Shown: positions 42,814-51,149 of the stretch, piece by piece | Position numbering within the stretch: position 1 is the stretch's first letter | Layout of the letters: each line of letters opens with the position of its first letter | DNA from: Dictyobacter formicarum | Lineage (GTDB): Bacteria; Chloroflexota; Ktedonobacteria; Ktedonobacterales; Ktedonobacteraceae | Direction: 5' to 3' | Assembly: GCF_016587435.1 (NCBI RefSeq) | Contig: NZ_BNJJ01000010.1 | Span: forward strand, 62,001-126,000 | Length of the DNA stretch: 64,000 nucleotides | Notes under the pieces: generated by a model | The model's input: only the letters and a program-made list of their open reading frames with translations | The model's database searches: none | What the model was told of the DNA's origin: nothing | Translations under genes and position numbers: made by a program

Positions 42814-43461
42814 ATGGCAATGACAAGACCAAACTTGATGTGTGTGTTTGATGAACCCGCCATGGCCGAAGATGCGATCAATGCTCTTGAGAGAGCCGGT
42901 ATTGGAGCAGACCAGATCTATTACTCCAGCCGGCCCAGTTCAAGTGGTTTTTTTGCCAGTCTCAGAAGCTTATTCACTGAAAACGGCAACACAAATGTCT
43001 CGCGCGATCTGAAAGATCTTGGTCTTTCAAATGACGAGGCTGATTATTATCAGCAACAGCATCGTGTTGGTCATGGTATCGTGGCAGTGCATGCCAATGG
43101 ACGTGAGTCGGAAGTGTTGAGCATTCTTCAAAGCTATGGAGCTCATATCTATGGCACCCAGAATGCCGCATCTCAGGGCGCATATGACACGATGGCCACG
43201 GATAATAGTGCGTATGATGCAAACGATGCCACAGCAAGCACGTACCAGAATGACCGTGCGTATAACAACGCCGACGCTGGTATGAACACCTATCAGAATG
43301 ACCGGGCATATAATCAGGGTGCGAATACGTATGCAGACGATCGGACCAGTGATACATTACGGCGTAAAGAAGCTCGCGTGGATAATCAAAATGAGGTTCC
43401 GATGGAAGAGCGCACACGTGAGAACTACGATGCAAACCGTGACCCGGACAACAACTTTTAG
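42814..43461 (+). CDS. General stress protein, YflT-like, with disordered tail
   Basis: The 215-residue protein has an N-terminal heat-stress-induced YflT-like domain (about 1-110: MCVFDEPAMAEDAINALERAGIGADQIYYS; HGIVAVHANGRESEVLSILQSYGA). The last 100 residues are low-complexity Asn/Ala/Tyr/Asp/Thr with near-repeats STYQNDRAYNNADAG and NTYQNDRAYNQGAN. Role in general stress response is inferred from family. AAAGGAG precedes the ATG. A repeat and a terminator follow. Confidence 0.85.
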   Translation: MAMTRPNLMCVFDEPAMAEDAINALERAGIGADQIYYSSRPSSSGFFASLRSLFTENGNTNVSRDLKDLGLSNDEADYYQQQHRVGHGIVAVHANGRESEVLSILQSYGAHIYGTQNAASQGAYDTMATDNSAYDANDATASTYQNDRAYNNADAGMNTYQNDRAYNQGANTYADDRTSDTLRRKEARVDNQNEVPMEERTRENYDANRDPDNNF

Positions 43462-43463
43462 TT

Positions 43464-43492
43464 AAAAAGCCCGCAAGGGGCGCACCTACGGA
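43464..43492 (+). repeat. REP-like hairpin
   Basis: AAGCCCGCAAGGGGCGCACC followed by TACGG, directly after the stop codon. Confidence 0.7.
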
Positions 43493-43514
43493 ATTGTTGG
43501 ATATAGATTTGAAG

Positions 43515-43544
43515 AAGGCCCTGCTGTAACAAGCAGGGCCTTTT
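43515..43544. terminator. Rho-independent terminator
   Basis: AAGGCCCTGCT (43515-43525) pairs with AGCAGGGCCTT (43532-43542) around GTAACA, followed by T residues. Between convergent genes. Confidence 0.88.
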
Positions 43545-43586
43545 GATATATTTTGTTCTGTTTGGTATCGCAGAATGAAAAAAGGA

Positions 43587-44240
43587 TTACGCTTCAGCTT
43601 TGAAGGTGCGTCCAAGGTCAGGTCCGGTGCCGAAGTAGTGGCGGAAGACATAGAGCAGAGGGCTCCAGGCTGCGGTGTCGATGTGGTTAGTGCCGGCTTG
43701 CACGATAGTGGCATGGGCGTGTACGCGTGTCACCTGCATTTCAAAAATGCCGAACGCCACAGGATCATCCTGTGATAAGGAGGCGGGCTGGTGTAGCTTT
43801 AACAGCCGGGCCTCAAATTGTAGCGGGCATTCAGCTATGCGTAGAGGCTTAACATCCTCAGCCTCAATCGGAGTGAAATCTGTGCAAGAGAATTTGTCAG
43901 GCTCGAAGTAATAGCCGATGGCCTTTTTCTGCTCTGGCACCGGATTGCGTCCCGTCGTGCGGGCCAGCCGCTCCACCTGTTCCCAGAGATCCGACGACGG
44001 AAAGTTGACGACGCACTCACCTTCATGCTGGAGATTGTCATAGGCCTGGCTGGTGCTGGTGATACCCAGCACGAGACGCTCGCCCAGTTCCCACACAGAA
44101 GACATCGGTGAGATATTGGTTTCCCCGTTGCTATTGAGCGTCGTGATGAGCGCCACCGGATTACCTGCATAGAGGATCGAAGGATGAATAACGACCTGCT
44201 GCTCCGAAGTATGTTTTTTCTGTGCTGTATGCTGGCTCAT
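43587..44240 (-). CDS. Flavin reductase-like FMN-binding protein
   Basis: The 217-residue split-barrel protein has the flavin-reductase opening NPVALITTLNSNGETNISPMSSVWELGERLVLGI and the ligand region ECVVNFPSSDLWEQVERLARTTGRNPVPEQK. It binds FMN and may supply reduced flavin or act on small molecules. Partner oxygenase not adjacent. AAAGG lies 14 bases before the ATG. Divergent from the ArsR-like gene. Confidence 0.9.
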   Translation of the reverse strand: MSQHTAQKKHTSEQQVVIHPSILYAGNPVALITTLNSNGETNISPMSSVWELGERLVLGITSTSQAYDNLQHEGECVVNFPSSDLWEQVERLARTTGRNPVPEQKKAIGYYFEPDKFSCTDFTPIEAEDVKPLRIAECPLQFEARLLKLHQPASLSQDDPVAFGIFEMQVTRVHAHATIVQAGTNHIDTAAWSPLLYVFRHYFGTGPDLGRTFKAEA

Positions 44241-44285
44241 GTTCCAGTGACAACCTTTCCTGTTTGTAATTTTATAATCCTACCC

Positions 44286-44360
44286 TTGACAGAATAGATT
44301 TCTACGCAATAATATATCAGAAAGATATGATGTAATCAATGTATCATCAGAATATGATAT
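44286..44360 (+). promoter_or_regulatory. Promoter and dyad region of the ArsR-like gene
   Basis: TTGACA (44286-44291) and TAATAT (44310-44315), spacer 18. Downstream, ATGAT (44327-44331) and ATCAT (44343-44347) and the word ATATGATAT (44352-44360) form overlapping dyads of ArsR-site type. Confidence 0.5.
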
Positions 44361-44383
44361 GTGTCAAGAGGGGAGAGATTGTC

Positions 44384-45076
44384 GTGGAGACAAACGAAAT
44401 TCTGGTGGAGCTGGCGCAGGCGCTGGCCGATCCATTGCGCCTGGTGCTGTTGCAGCGCCTGATGGAGGGGCCCGCTACCGTCTCGGAACTGATGGCTGTG
44501 ACCGGGGAAGCGCAATCCAAACTCTCAAACCACCTGGCCGTGTTGCGGGAGCGCGAGCTGGTGCGCTCGCAACGTGAAGGGCGGCAGATGGTGTATAGTC
44601 TGCGCGATGCCTCTGTGGCGCAGCTAATTGAAGCGTTGAGTAGCATTGCCGGGAAGGTGCCCCCGAAGATCTGGAAATCGCCTCAACTGGTTGAGGCCCG
44701 CACCTGCTACGACCACCTGGCTGGGCGCTATGGAGTCGCGGTGCTGGATGCACTGATCGCGCGCTCCGCGCTCCAGCTGACAACAACGCCCCATGCCGAA
44801 ATTCAGCCCGGCCCCCGTTTTCAGGAGACATTTACGGAGCTTGGCATTGATCCCGCTGCGGTGCGGCGTGAGCGGCGGCGCTTCGCGCTGGCCTGCCTTG
44901 ACTGGACCGAGCGCCGACCACATCTAGGTGGTGCTCTAGGAGCCGCCCTGTGGGCTCAATTTGTCAAACACGGTTGGATCGTCAAGCAGCAAGGAACGCG
45001 CGCCGTCATTGTCACCAGAGAAGGACAGGCCTGGCTACAGAAGCATCTCGGCGTATCTATCGGCGATATTGGCTGA
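44384..45076 (+). CDS. ArsR-family regulator with C-terminal extension
   Basis: The 230-residue protein has an N-terminal winged helix (LAQALADPLRLVLLQRLMEGPATVSELMAVTGEAQSKLSNHLAVLRERELVRSQREGRQMVYSLRD). The metal site ELCVCDL of classic ArsR is absent, so it is probably not a metal sensor. Residues 95-230 include a second wing-like part (HGWIVKQQGTRAVIVTREGQAWL) as in DUF2087/UbiE-linked regulators. GTG at 44384 after GGGGAG is the only start with a site. Confidence 0.83.
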   Translation: METNEILVELAQALADPLRLVLLQRLMEGPATVSELMAVTGEAQSKLSNHLAVLRERELVRSQREGRQMVYSLRDASVAQLIEALSSIAGKVPPKIWKSPQLVEARTCYDHLAGRYGVAVLDALIARSALQLTTTPHAEIQPGPRFQETFTELGIDPAAVRRERRRFALACLDWTERRPHLGGALGAALWAQFVKHGWIVKQQGTRAVIVTREGQAWLQKHLGVSIGDIG

Positions 45077-45113
45077 CGCCCTTCTCACGATTCTGTTTCA
45101 GGGGAACCTTTCC

Positions 45114-45155
45114 ATGGGTTTTCCTGCAGGATTTATCTGGGCGGAGTGTCGATAG
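45114..45155 (+). pseudogene. Possible remnant of a glycoside hydrolase family 1 N-terminus
   Basis: After AGGGG, ATG starts MGFPAGFIWAECR and a TAG. The words FPAGFIW match the invariant opening of GH1 beta-glucosidases (FPxxFxWG). Only 13 codons remain before the region runs into the convergent oxidase gene, so this is suggestive only. Confidence 0.25.
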
Positions 45156-45199
45156 AGGAGAGGACAATGAATGAAGATTTGCTTGCCTCTCCCCAACCA

Positions 45200-47395
45200 C
45201 TACCTGATGGGATTATAGGGCCTCATCATCTCGTTATCCTCGTGATCCAGGATATGGCAGTGCCAGACATAACCTGGACCAGTGGTGGGATCGAACGCAT
45301 AGCGGTTCTCGCCTGGATGAACCGCATGAACCGGAAGAGAGGTAGGCGCCCAGCGTATGACGATACGGCTCACCTCGCGAGGGAATACCCTGATGGTATC
45401 CTTCCAGCCAGCCTCATTGGCGTCCGGTGGTAGGGTGGGACCCTGCAGGTATGGTGTCACATCCGGATTGCCACCAATGGCCCCGCTGCTATTTGGGGTC
45501 GTGTAGGGCATCGGAGGGCCATAACCGGGGATGTAGACACCCGGGGCATAGGTCACCTGTCCCAATGTCCCATCCGGGGTGATCCCCATATAGGTGCCCC
45601 CGGGGAAGAGTGAGTTATATGTGGCGCAATACGCTTCTTTGTCGAACTGCTGGCGGTTTATCAATTGGAACTGTACAAGGTGGATATGGATGGGATGCGC
45701 ATCCTCTGTCAAATTTATGATCTCCCAGACTTCCGTCGATCCGACCCGTGGTAACTCGGTCAGGTAGTTTTTTTGTCCCATTGAAGCGGGCTGCGAGCCT
45801 GGAATAGGCGTTTTTGTACCTTCCCGTATACCCGACCATTTAGTGTTATTAATCAGTACTTCCAGCGGACCACCCGGCCCTTCGTTCTCGATCAAGGTAA
45901 GCTGCCGGGTTAGCGTAGGTTTGACTCCTGTCGCCAGGCTCCCCTGTTTTGCATCGGCCAGGCGCACAATCGTCGGTTGTAAACGACCATTCCCACGCAA
46001 CGGAGCACCAATGGCCGGATTGTAGGTGGTATCAGGAGAGGATAGCGATGTCCCCACCCGGAACTGCATGATCCGGCTGGTAGTTCCCGGCTCGGGTGCG
46101 TCCCCGTCGGGAAAAGGGGCGGGTGCATCGTTACAGACCGTAAAGCTGCGACCATCCAGGCCTGTAAAATCAATGATGATATCAGCACGCTCACCGGGAG
46201 CTAAAAGCAGAGCGGTAGAAGATGCTGGATCACTACTCAGTTGTACCGGGTAATCGAGTAGTCCACCATCAGTACCAATCTGCCAGATCGCGGGACCTCT
46301 GGATCCCAGTACGGTATCGGTCAACCGTAAGCGATAAAAACGTGCGTTTGAACCATTCAGGACGCGGAAGCGATAGCGTCGCGGCTCAACATCCAGGTAA
46401 GGCCATGTTTTCCCATTCACGAGAATTGCGTCACCAAAGAACTCCGGAATCCAATAGGGATGTGCACGGGGATTAGGCGGAGGGCCATTGAGACCGTTGG
46501 GATTGGATGCTGGCGTCCCATCAGGAAAGAGCAATTGTCCTTCCGTATCAAACTGCCGATCTTGAATCAACAACTCAATCTCTTGCGCGCCGGCAGGTAG
46601 TCGCAACGGATTGTCAGGCAGGCCAGTATCATACTGATCTCGTAACAGGTAAAAGGCGGCCAGCCCGCCCAATACATTGATGCGAGTCATCCCAAGCGCA
46701 TGGTCATGTATCCAGAGGGTCGCAGCCTCCTGTGTATTGGGATACTTATAAAGAGCGGTATTCTCGGGGGTAGGAGCAAGAGTGGCATATCCCTTACCGT
46801 GCAGACCATTACGTGTAAACCACTGCTCTGGTCCACCATCGTAGGCGGAAGGAACCTCTGCCCCATGGAGATGAGGTACTGTCGGATAGTATCCCTGATA
46901 GGGCTCTGTCATAGCCATATCCATCTGATTCAATGGATCGGCCCAGTGAATGGTCTGATCTACTGTCAGTTTTGGTGCCAGCTGGGAATGGGCAAATGAA
47001 GGGAGCTCATTACTATAGAGAATAATCGTGGGAAGCTCACGTCGTGCTTCAATAGTGTATCCAGGGTACGAAACGGGCTGATGTCCAACCCCGTAGCCCC
47101 ATAGGTACGTTCCCTTATTAAAGGGGGCTGGTAACTGCGCGTATAGTTGGGTAGGGAGAATCTTTTGCTGAAACTCCTGCATAGAGACTTTAAGAAACGG
47201 GCTGGCCAGCCGTTGACCAGCAAACGTCGGTAATGGTTCAACAAACTGAGGAATATTTGCCGCGGGGAGTGGTATCTGCGCACTCATGCTGCTTGCTGCT
47301 GCCCTGGACATGGTCAGGAGCGATTCCCCACCAACAGTAATAACACCTACTCCTATAGCTGCTCCCAGCTTGATGAACTGTCTACGGCTTGTCAT
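45200..47395 (-). CDS. Multicopper oxidase, Tat-exported (CotA/bilirubin-oxidase-like)
   Basis: The 731-residue protein has a Tat signal (TSRRQFIKLGAAIGVGVITVGG). Copper ligands are in VPHLHGAEVPS, TLWIHDHALGMTRINV, HPIHIHLVQF and GPGYVWHCHILDHEDNEMMRPY, which supply the trinuclear centre and the type-1 site (Cys, two His, Met). Layout and length match bacterial spore-coat laccase and phenoxazinone-synthase types. Likely an extracytoplasmic phenol or metal oxidase. ATG at 47395 follows GGAGG-AAGG. Not in an operon. Confidence 0.95.
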   Translation of the reverse strand: MTSRRQFIKLGAAIGVGVITVGGESLLTMSRAAASSMSAQIPLPAANIPQFVEPLPTFAGQRLASPFLKVSMQEFQQKILPTQLYAQLPAPFNKGTYLWGYGVGHQPVSYPGYTIEARRELPTIILYSNELPSFAHSQLAPKLTVDQTIHWADPLNQMDMAMTEPYQGYYPTVPHLHGAEVPSAYDGGPEQWFTRNGLHGKGYATLAPTPENTALYKYPNTQEAATLWIHDHALGMTRINVLGGLAAFYLLRDQYDTGLPDNPLRLPAGAQEIELLIQDRQFDTEGQLLFPDGTPASNPNGLNGPPPNPRAHPYWIPEFFGDAILVNGKTWPYLDVEPRRYRFRVLNGSNARFYRLRLTDTVLGSRGPAIWQIGTDGGLLDYPVQLSSDPASSTALLLAPGERADIIIDFTGLDGRSFTVCNDAPAPFPDGDAPEPGTTSRIMQFRVGTSLSSPDTTYNPAIGAPLRGNGRLQPTIVRLADAKQGSLATGVKPTLTRQLTLIENEGPGGPLEVLINNTKWSGIREGTKTPIPGSQPASMGQKNYLTELPRVGSTEVWEIINLTEDAHPIHIHLVQFQLINRQQFDKEAYCATYNSLFPGGTYMGITPDGTLGQVTYAPGVYIPGYGPPMPYTTPNSSGAIGGNPDVTPYLQGPTLPPDANEAGWKDTIRVFPREVSRIVIRWAPTSLPVHAVHPGENRYAFDPTTGPGYVWHCHILDHEDNEMMRPYNPIR

Positions 47396-47654
47396 CTTGA
47401 CTACCTTCCTCCTTGAAAGAAAGGAGCTGGTAAACTTCTTTCTTCCTTCTTCTGTCACATTTATTACAGATCTTGCATGGTCACAGTATTCTTGTATTCA
47501 AGATCTTTATTATTAACGTGGCCCTCCTGTAATTTTTTTGAGATTTTTTGGTGCTAAAGTATCGATTTTCAGATGCGAATGGATACCTCTACCCCAGGTA
47601 GAGATATTGAAACTAAGAATGTATCTGAAGCCATCACCAGAGGAATCAGAACGC

Positions 47655-47851
47655 TTACTGGTGTAGGTTTTTCAGGGGCGTAGCCCCTGAGACCCCTGAT
47701 GCCGCCCTGCGGGCGGCGCGGAGAGGGAGGAGGAGTTGGGGGCACAGCTTGATCATGCCCCCGGCATGCTCGCCAATCCCCCAGTCAAGGGGCTCGCCGC
47801 CCCTTGCATCCCCGCTTTTCCGGCGCGAATCCAAAAAACCTATACCTGTAA
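47655..47851 (+). mobile_element. Miniature inverted-repeat element A
   Basis: 197 bases, GC-rich, non-coding. Left end TTACTGGTGTAGGTTTTT and right end AAAAAACCTATACCTGTAA are imperfect inverted repeats. GGAATCAGAACGC flanks it on both sides (47642-47654 and 47852-47864), as a 13-base target duplication would. It carries the hairpin module at 47751-47772 in its middle. Confidence 0.85.
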
Positions 47852-47901
47852 GGAATCAGAACGCCCCTGGGCCTGGGGAACGCGGGCGTCCCCAATCTCT
47901 T

Positions 47902-47967
47902 TTTCATGGTTGGTACAGCAGGTGCGCATTCGTGTACCTGCTGTACCAACCATGAAATGCATTTTTT
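47902..47967 (+). terminator. 22-bp perfect hairpin with T-run
   Basis: Arms at 47902-47923 (TTTCATGGTTGGTACAGCAG then GT) and 47936-47957, loop of 12 bases, then ATTTTTTG. Could terminate rightward transcripts or be a small-element remnant. Confidence 0.7.
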
Positions 47968-47990
47968 GAGCGCCGAAGGAGAGAACCGTC

Positions 47991-48143
47991 ATGGACAGAA
48001 GTAGCGAATCATATAGCATTCAGGAACTTTATAAAGGTATTTATCGCAAAAATTGTGCTACAGGGCACACTCTATTCTTTTTGAATGTATGTTTTACGGA
48101 AATAATTTTAGGTTCAACATATGAAAATACTTATAATTATTGA
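47991..48143 (+). CDS. Possible 50-residue protein
   Basis: MDRSSESYSIQELYKGIYRK continues through a hydrophobic patch (TLFFLNVCFTEIIL) to a TGA. GAAGGAGAG precedes the ATG at good distance. No family recognised. It lies between the two miniature elements and its codon use is A+T-richer than that of the neighbours. Confidence 0.45.
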   Translation: MDRSSESYSIQELYKGIYRKNCATGHTLFFLNVCFTEIILGSTYENTYNY

Positions 48144-48169
48144 TTTTTATTGGTTTGAATGTATTTATG

Positions 48170-48198
48170 TTGACAATTGCGGGATTTAGATGTATAGT
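48170..48198 (+). promoter_or_regulatory. Promoter facing the phage-like cluster
   Basis: TTGACA (48170-48175) and TATAGT (48193-48198), spacer 17. The repeat block and element B lie between it and the first phage gene. Confidence 0.65.
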
Positions 48199-48238
48199 AC
48201 GCAGCGTGGTGGCTGACCTGTACTACTGATGGCGTGGA

Positions 48239-48482
48239 GCAAATCGGGGGCAAGGAGGGGGAGACCATGCCTTGCAAGTATAGGTTTTTTGAATTGGCGT
48301 TAGGAAAGCGGGGATGCAAGGGGCGGTCAGCCCCTTGACTGGGGGACCGGGGGCTGTGCCCCCGGCTTTCTCCCCCCTCCGTGCCGCCGCAGGCGGCACC
48401 ATAGGGGCTACAGGGGCGCAGCCCCTAAAAAACCTATACCTGTAAGGGAGACCATGCCCCCGGCATGCTCGTCCGAACCTAT
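48239..48482 (+). repeat. REP-like repeat interrupted by element B
   Basis: The left part AAATCGGGGGCAAGG and the right part GCTCGTCCGAACCTATGGG match the unit at 21431-21476 when element B and one copy of the 13-base flank are removed. Confidence 0.75.
48272..48445 (-). mobile_element. Miniature inverted-repeat element B
   Basis: 174 bases, related to element A but inverted. Ends TTGCAAGTATAGGTTTTTT and AAAAAACCTATACCTGTAA are inverted repeats at 17 of 19 positions. GGGAGACCATGCC flanks both sides (48259-48271 and 48446-48458). It lacks the hairpin module present in A. Confidence 0.87.
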
Positions 48483-48624
48483 GGGTTTTTTCGCGCCGAT
48501 GTCCTTGTTGATTTCTTCGCAAGGTGACAGGCACTTGCTTATTCAACCTCGAAGATTGGTACGGTATACAACAGATTCTGCGTATCAATCTTCTTACCCC
48601 TGATGAAGGAAGGAGTATTCATGT

Positions 48625-48909
48625 ATGCAAAGTAATTCCCAGCGTAGAGCGCGTTCGTGCGATTTTTGTGGTGAGAGTGTGGCCCCGTTGTATCCCGTGG
48701 TCATGGCAGAGGTGGTGCCCGGAGAGCAGAAGAGCCTGGTGTGCCATACCTGTCGCAGCCTGGGCCATGGGCGGCCGATTGTTTCAGTGAGCAAGGCGGG
48801 CGGGCGGCGGTCTGAGCTGCTGACGCCATCTGGCACGAAGGATCATGCGAAGCAGCCGAAGGTGCCGGTTGTGGCGAAGGTCCATGAGAAGCAGCCAAAG
48901 GCGAAATAG
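48625..48909 (+). CDS. Small zinc-ribbon-like protein, first gene of the phage-like cluster
   Basis: The 94-residue protein has two Cys pairs, RSCDFCGESVAPLYPVVM and SLVCHTCRSLGHG, likely one zinc site, and a Lys/Pro-rich tail (KQPKVPVVAKVHEKQPKAK). Unknown role; could be a DNA-binding or head-associated factor. AAGGAG precedes the ATG. Close spacing to the portal gene suggests a shared transcript. Confidence 0.7.
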   Translation: MQSNSQRRARSCDFCGESVAPLYPVVMAEVVPGEQKSLVCHTCRSLGHGRPIVSVSKAGGRRSELLTPSGTKDHAKQPKVPVVAKVHEKQPKAK

Positions 48910-48945
48910 CCTGTGGACCGGTGGAGAGGTGGTGGTGGTGGCGTT

Positions 48946-50340
48946 ATGAGTCGACGCAAGAGTAAGCGGCAGCGTATAGCCGAGCAGGTGGACCTGGCCG
49001 CGACGACAGGCGGGCTGACGCAGGAAGATCTGACCTGGGGCCGCAACGTGCTGGGTGGAGAGGAGGATTATTACTGGCGGCGGCTGAGCGATGACTTTGC
49101 CCTGAAAGATATCGTGCCCGCAACGTATCTGGAACTGCATAATCAATGCTATGAAGCCTGGAACGCCAACCCGCTGGCGTCCGCGATTATCGAGATGACC
49201 ACCAGCTTTGTGCTGGGCAAAGGGGTCAGCATCGAGGCCAACCACAAAAAAGTGCAGCGCCTGCTGCAACAATTCTGGCATGATCCGGCCAACCGCATGG
49301 ACGAGCGCATCTACGACCTGTGCCAGGAACTGGCGCTATACGGAGAGATCTTCGTGCGCTTCTTCGTCAATCCCTATGATGGCAGCGTCAAACTCCGCCT
49401 GATTGATCCCTCGCTGATCGACCTGATCGAGACCGATCCAGAGGATGTCGAGACACCTCTGCGCTTTCATCGCCGTCCGCTCGGGCAGAATGTTTCCCAG
49501 GTGGGGAGCGCGGTACAGTCCGGGTCGAGAGAAGAGGCAATCGAGAGCGAAGGCGAATGGTTTCAGGCTGGCAGCGAGGTGGTGCAGTTCGCCATTAACA
49601 AGGTCTCCAACGCCAAACGCGGGCGCTCGGACCTGGCGACGCTGCTGCCCTGGCTGAGGCGCTACAAGGACTGGCTGACCGATAGAGTTCGGATCAATAA
49701 ATATAAAGGCGCCTTTTTGTGGGATGTCCAGTTGAGCGGCGCCGACAAGAAGACGATCGACCGCAAGCGCATGGAATATAGCTATCCACCGGAGCCGGGC
49801 AGCGTGCTGCTGCATAACGAGGCCGAAAAATGGACAGCGGTGCAGCCAGCTATCAATGCCAGCGACGCCAAAGAAGATGGCCGCGCGCTCAAGTTGATGA
49901 TCGCCGTCGGTGCCGGGTTGCCCGAGCACTATCTGAGCGATGCCTCGCAGGGCAACCGGGCCACCGCCGCCGAGATGGGCCTGCCTGCTCTGCTCAGGTT
50001 CCAGCGGCGGCAAAAGATCCTCAAGTACATCGTACGCACCATTCTGGACCGCGTGCTGCTGGAGGCCCAACGCGTCGGCAGTCTGAGCAGATCCATCGAC
50101 ACCAGCTACGATGTGATCTTCCCCGAGATCGATTGCGCCGACCACCAGACACTGGCCAGCGCCATGCAGAGCCTGGTCAATGCTCTCACCACAGCTAAAG
50201 AGCAGGGCTGGGTCAGCGATGAGACCGCCATGCGCATGCTGTTCCAACTGGTAGGGATTGAGGTGGATGTGCATGAGGAGCAGGCAAAGATCGAGCAGGC
50301 GCAGCGGGACGCGCAGGAGGGCGCCCATGCCGCTCGATAG
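48946..50340 (+). CDS. Phage portal protein
   Basis: The 464-residue protein is a portal subunit, the dodecameric ring through which DNA enters and leaves the capsid. Seen: NPLASAIIEMTTSFVLGKGVSIEA near the start; CQELALYGEIFVRFFVNPYDGSVKLRLIDPSLI; KRGRSDLATLLPWLRRYKDWLTDRVRINKYKGAF; and a helical C-terminus with LPEHYLSDASQGNRATAAEMGLPALLRFQRRQ. These match SPP1/HK97-type portals. ATG at 48946 chosen; an earlier GTG lies in a Gly-coding GGT run. The next gene overlaps its end by 14 bases. Confidence 0.92.
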   Translation: MSRRKSKRQRIAEQVDLAATTGGLTQEDLTWGRNVLGGEEDYYWRRLSDDFALKDIVPATYLELHNQCYEAWNANPLASAIIEMTTSFVLGKGVSIEANHKKVQRLLQQFWHDPANRMDERIYDLCQELALYGEIFVRFFVNPYDGSVKLRLIDPSLIDLIETDPEDVETPLRFHRRPLGQNVSQVGSAVQSGSREEAIESEGEWFQAGSEVVQFAINKVSNAKRGRSDLATLLPWLRRYKDWLTDRVRINKYKGAFLWDVQLSGADKKTIDRKRMEYSYPPEPGSVLLHNEAEKWTAVQPAINASDAKEDGRALKLMIAVGAGLPEHYLSDASQGNRATAAEMGLPALLRFQRRQKILKYIVRTILDRVLLEAQRVGSLSRSIDTSYDVIFPEIDCADHQTLASAMQSLVNALTTAKEQGWVSDETAMRMLFQLVGIEVDVHEEQAKIEQAQRDAQEGAHAAR

Positions 50341-50710
50341 TCGCAAGCAGGCACACATACAGAACCTGCAGGCACGCACGCTGACCGGGAGGCAGAAGAC
50401 GGTCGTTTTCGTCTATCAGAGCGGCGGCAGCTATAGCTATCAGGCCATCAACGTCATCTTCCGGCCCCAGGCCAGCATCGAGCGCCAGATCCCAGACAGG
50501 GATGGGCAGCTTCCACGCCCGGTCTACGACACGCTGATGCTGGCTCCGCCTGGCACCTCATTCACCGGGCTCGTCATGATTGCCGACACCGCGACCGCTA
50601 GCGCCGCTGCTGTCCAGGGAGCCAAAAAATATCAGCTCATCGAAGCGATCCCGACCGGCATCGCCCCCGGAGGTAGCCGCGTCTACGCCTACCTCCGCCG
50701 ATTGCAATAA
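50327..50710 (+). CDS. Small phage protein, possible head-completion or decoration protein
   Basis: The 127-residue beta-rich protein (TVVFVYQSGGSYSYQAINVIFRPQASIERQIPD; PPGTSFTGLVMIADTATA; IPTGIAPGGSRVYAYLRRLQ) is not assigned to a family. It overlaps the portal gene and starts after AGGAGGG, so it is co-translated. Position after the portal suggests a head-closure component. Confidence 0.65.
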   Translation: MPLDSRKQAHIQNLQARTLTGRQKTVVFVYQSGGSYSYQAINVIFRPQASIERQIPDRDGQLPRPVYDTLMLAPPGTSFTGLVMIADTATASAAAVQGAKKYQLIEAIPTGIAPGGSRVYAYLRRLQ

Positions 50711-50843
50711 TGGGTTCGGGCTTGCCCCCGATTATGGGAGCGCCACGTGGGCCGAGATGTGATGCCACGAGGGGCCGAACGGCGAAGGCACAGGCCGCCA
50801 CGCTGCGGCGGGCGGTAATCGGGGGCAAGCCCCGAACCTATGG
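50711..50843. repeat. REP-like composite repeat within the phage-like cluster
   Basis: Begins GGTTCGGGCTTGCCCCCGAT and ends GGGGGCAAGCCCCGAACCTA in inverted form; the inner part is a reordered version of the 41595 and 60378 composites. Confidence 0.78.
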
Positions 50844-50876
50844 TCACCTTATTAACCATGAAGGAAGGAATTTTTT

Positions 50877-51149
50877 ATGCATTTAAACATCGATGTAACC
50901 ATGGGGTCCACGGTGGACCTGCGACCATTTGATCTTGAGCTACCTGGCCTGGATATGCCGTCGCCCTGGCAGGCTGAGGTGCCGCTGGGTGATCAGGCCG
51001 TTGAAGTACCGGTCCTATTACAGGATTATCATCAGGACAACCTGCCTGATGATTCAGATGCCGGTCAGGCATGGCAGCAGTATATGAGCCGGCGTGAGCG
51101 TCATTTGAGCCTGCTGGCTGCTGGCTGGGAGCAGGCGGATCTATGCTAG
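50877..51149 (+). CDS. Hypothetical phage protein
   Basis: The 90-residue acidic protein (MHLNIDVTMGSTVDLRPFDLELPGLDMPSP) is rich in Asp, Leu and Gln, with a helical end (QAWQQYMSRRERHLSLLAAG). Unrecognised. AAGGAAGGA precedes the ATG and it overlaps the capsid fusion gene by seven bases. Confidence 0.6.
   Translation: MHLNIDVTMGSTVDLRPFDLELPGLDMPSPWQAEVPLGDQAVEVPVLLQDYHQDNLPDDSDAGQAWQQYMSRRERHLSLLAAGWEQADLC

Larger units (their letters stand above)
47396..48624. other. 1.2-kb gene-poor patch with miniature elements
   Basis: Contains two terminal-inverted-repeat elements, a 22-bp hairpin, one 50-codon ORF, a promoter and a repeat block; no protein of normal size. It separates the oxidase from the phage-like cluster. 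Confidence 0.8.

Noticed and set aside
45167..45433. ORF of 89 codons after GAGGAGAGG beside the ArsR-like gene
   Set aside because: Most of it runs antisense through the C-terminal copper motif of the oxidase; codon pattern is that of the opposite strand. At most its first codons belong to a broken gene.
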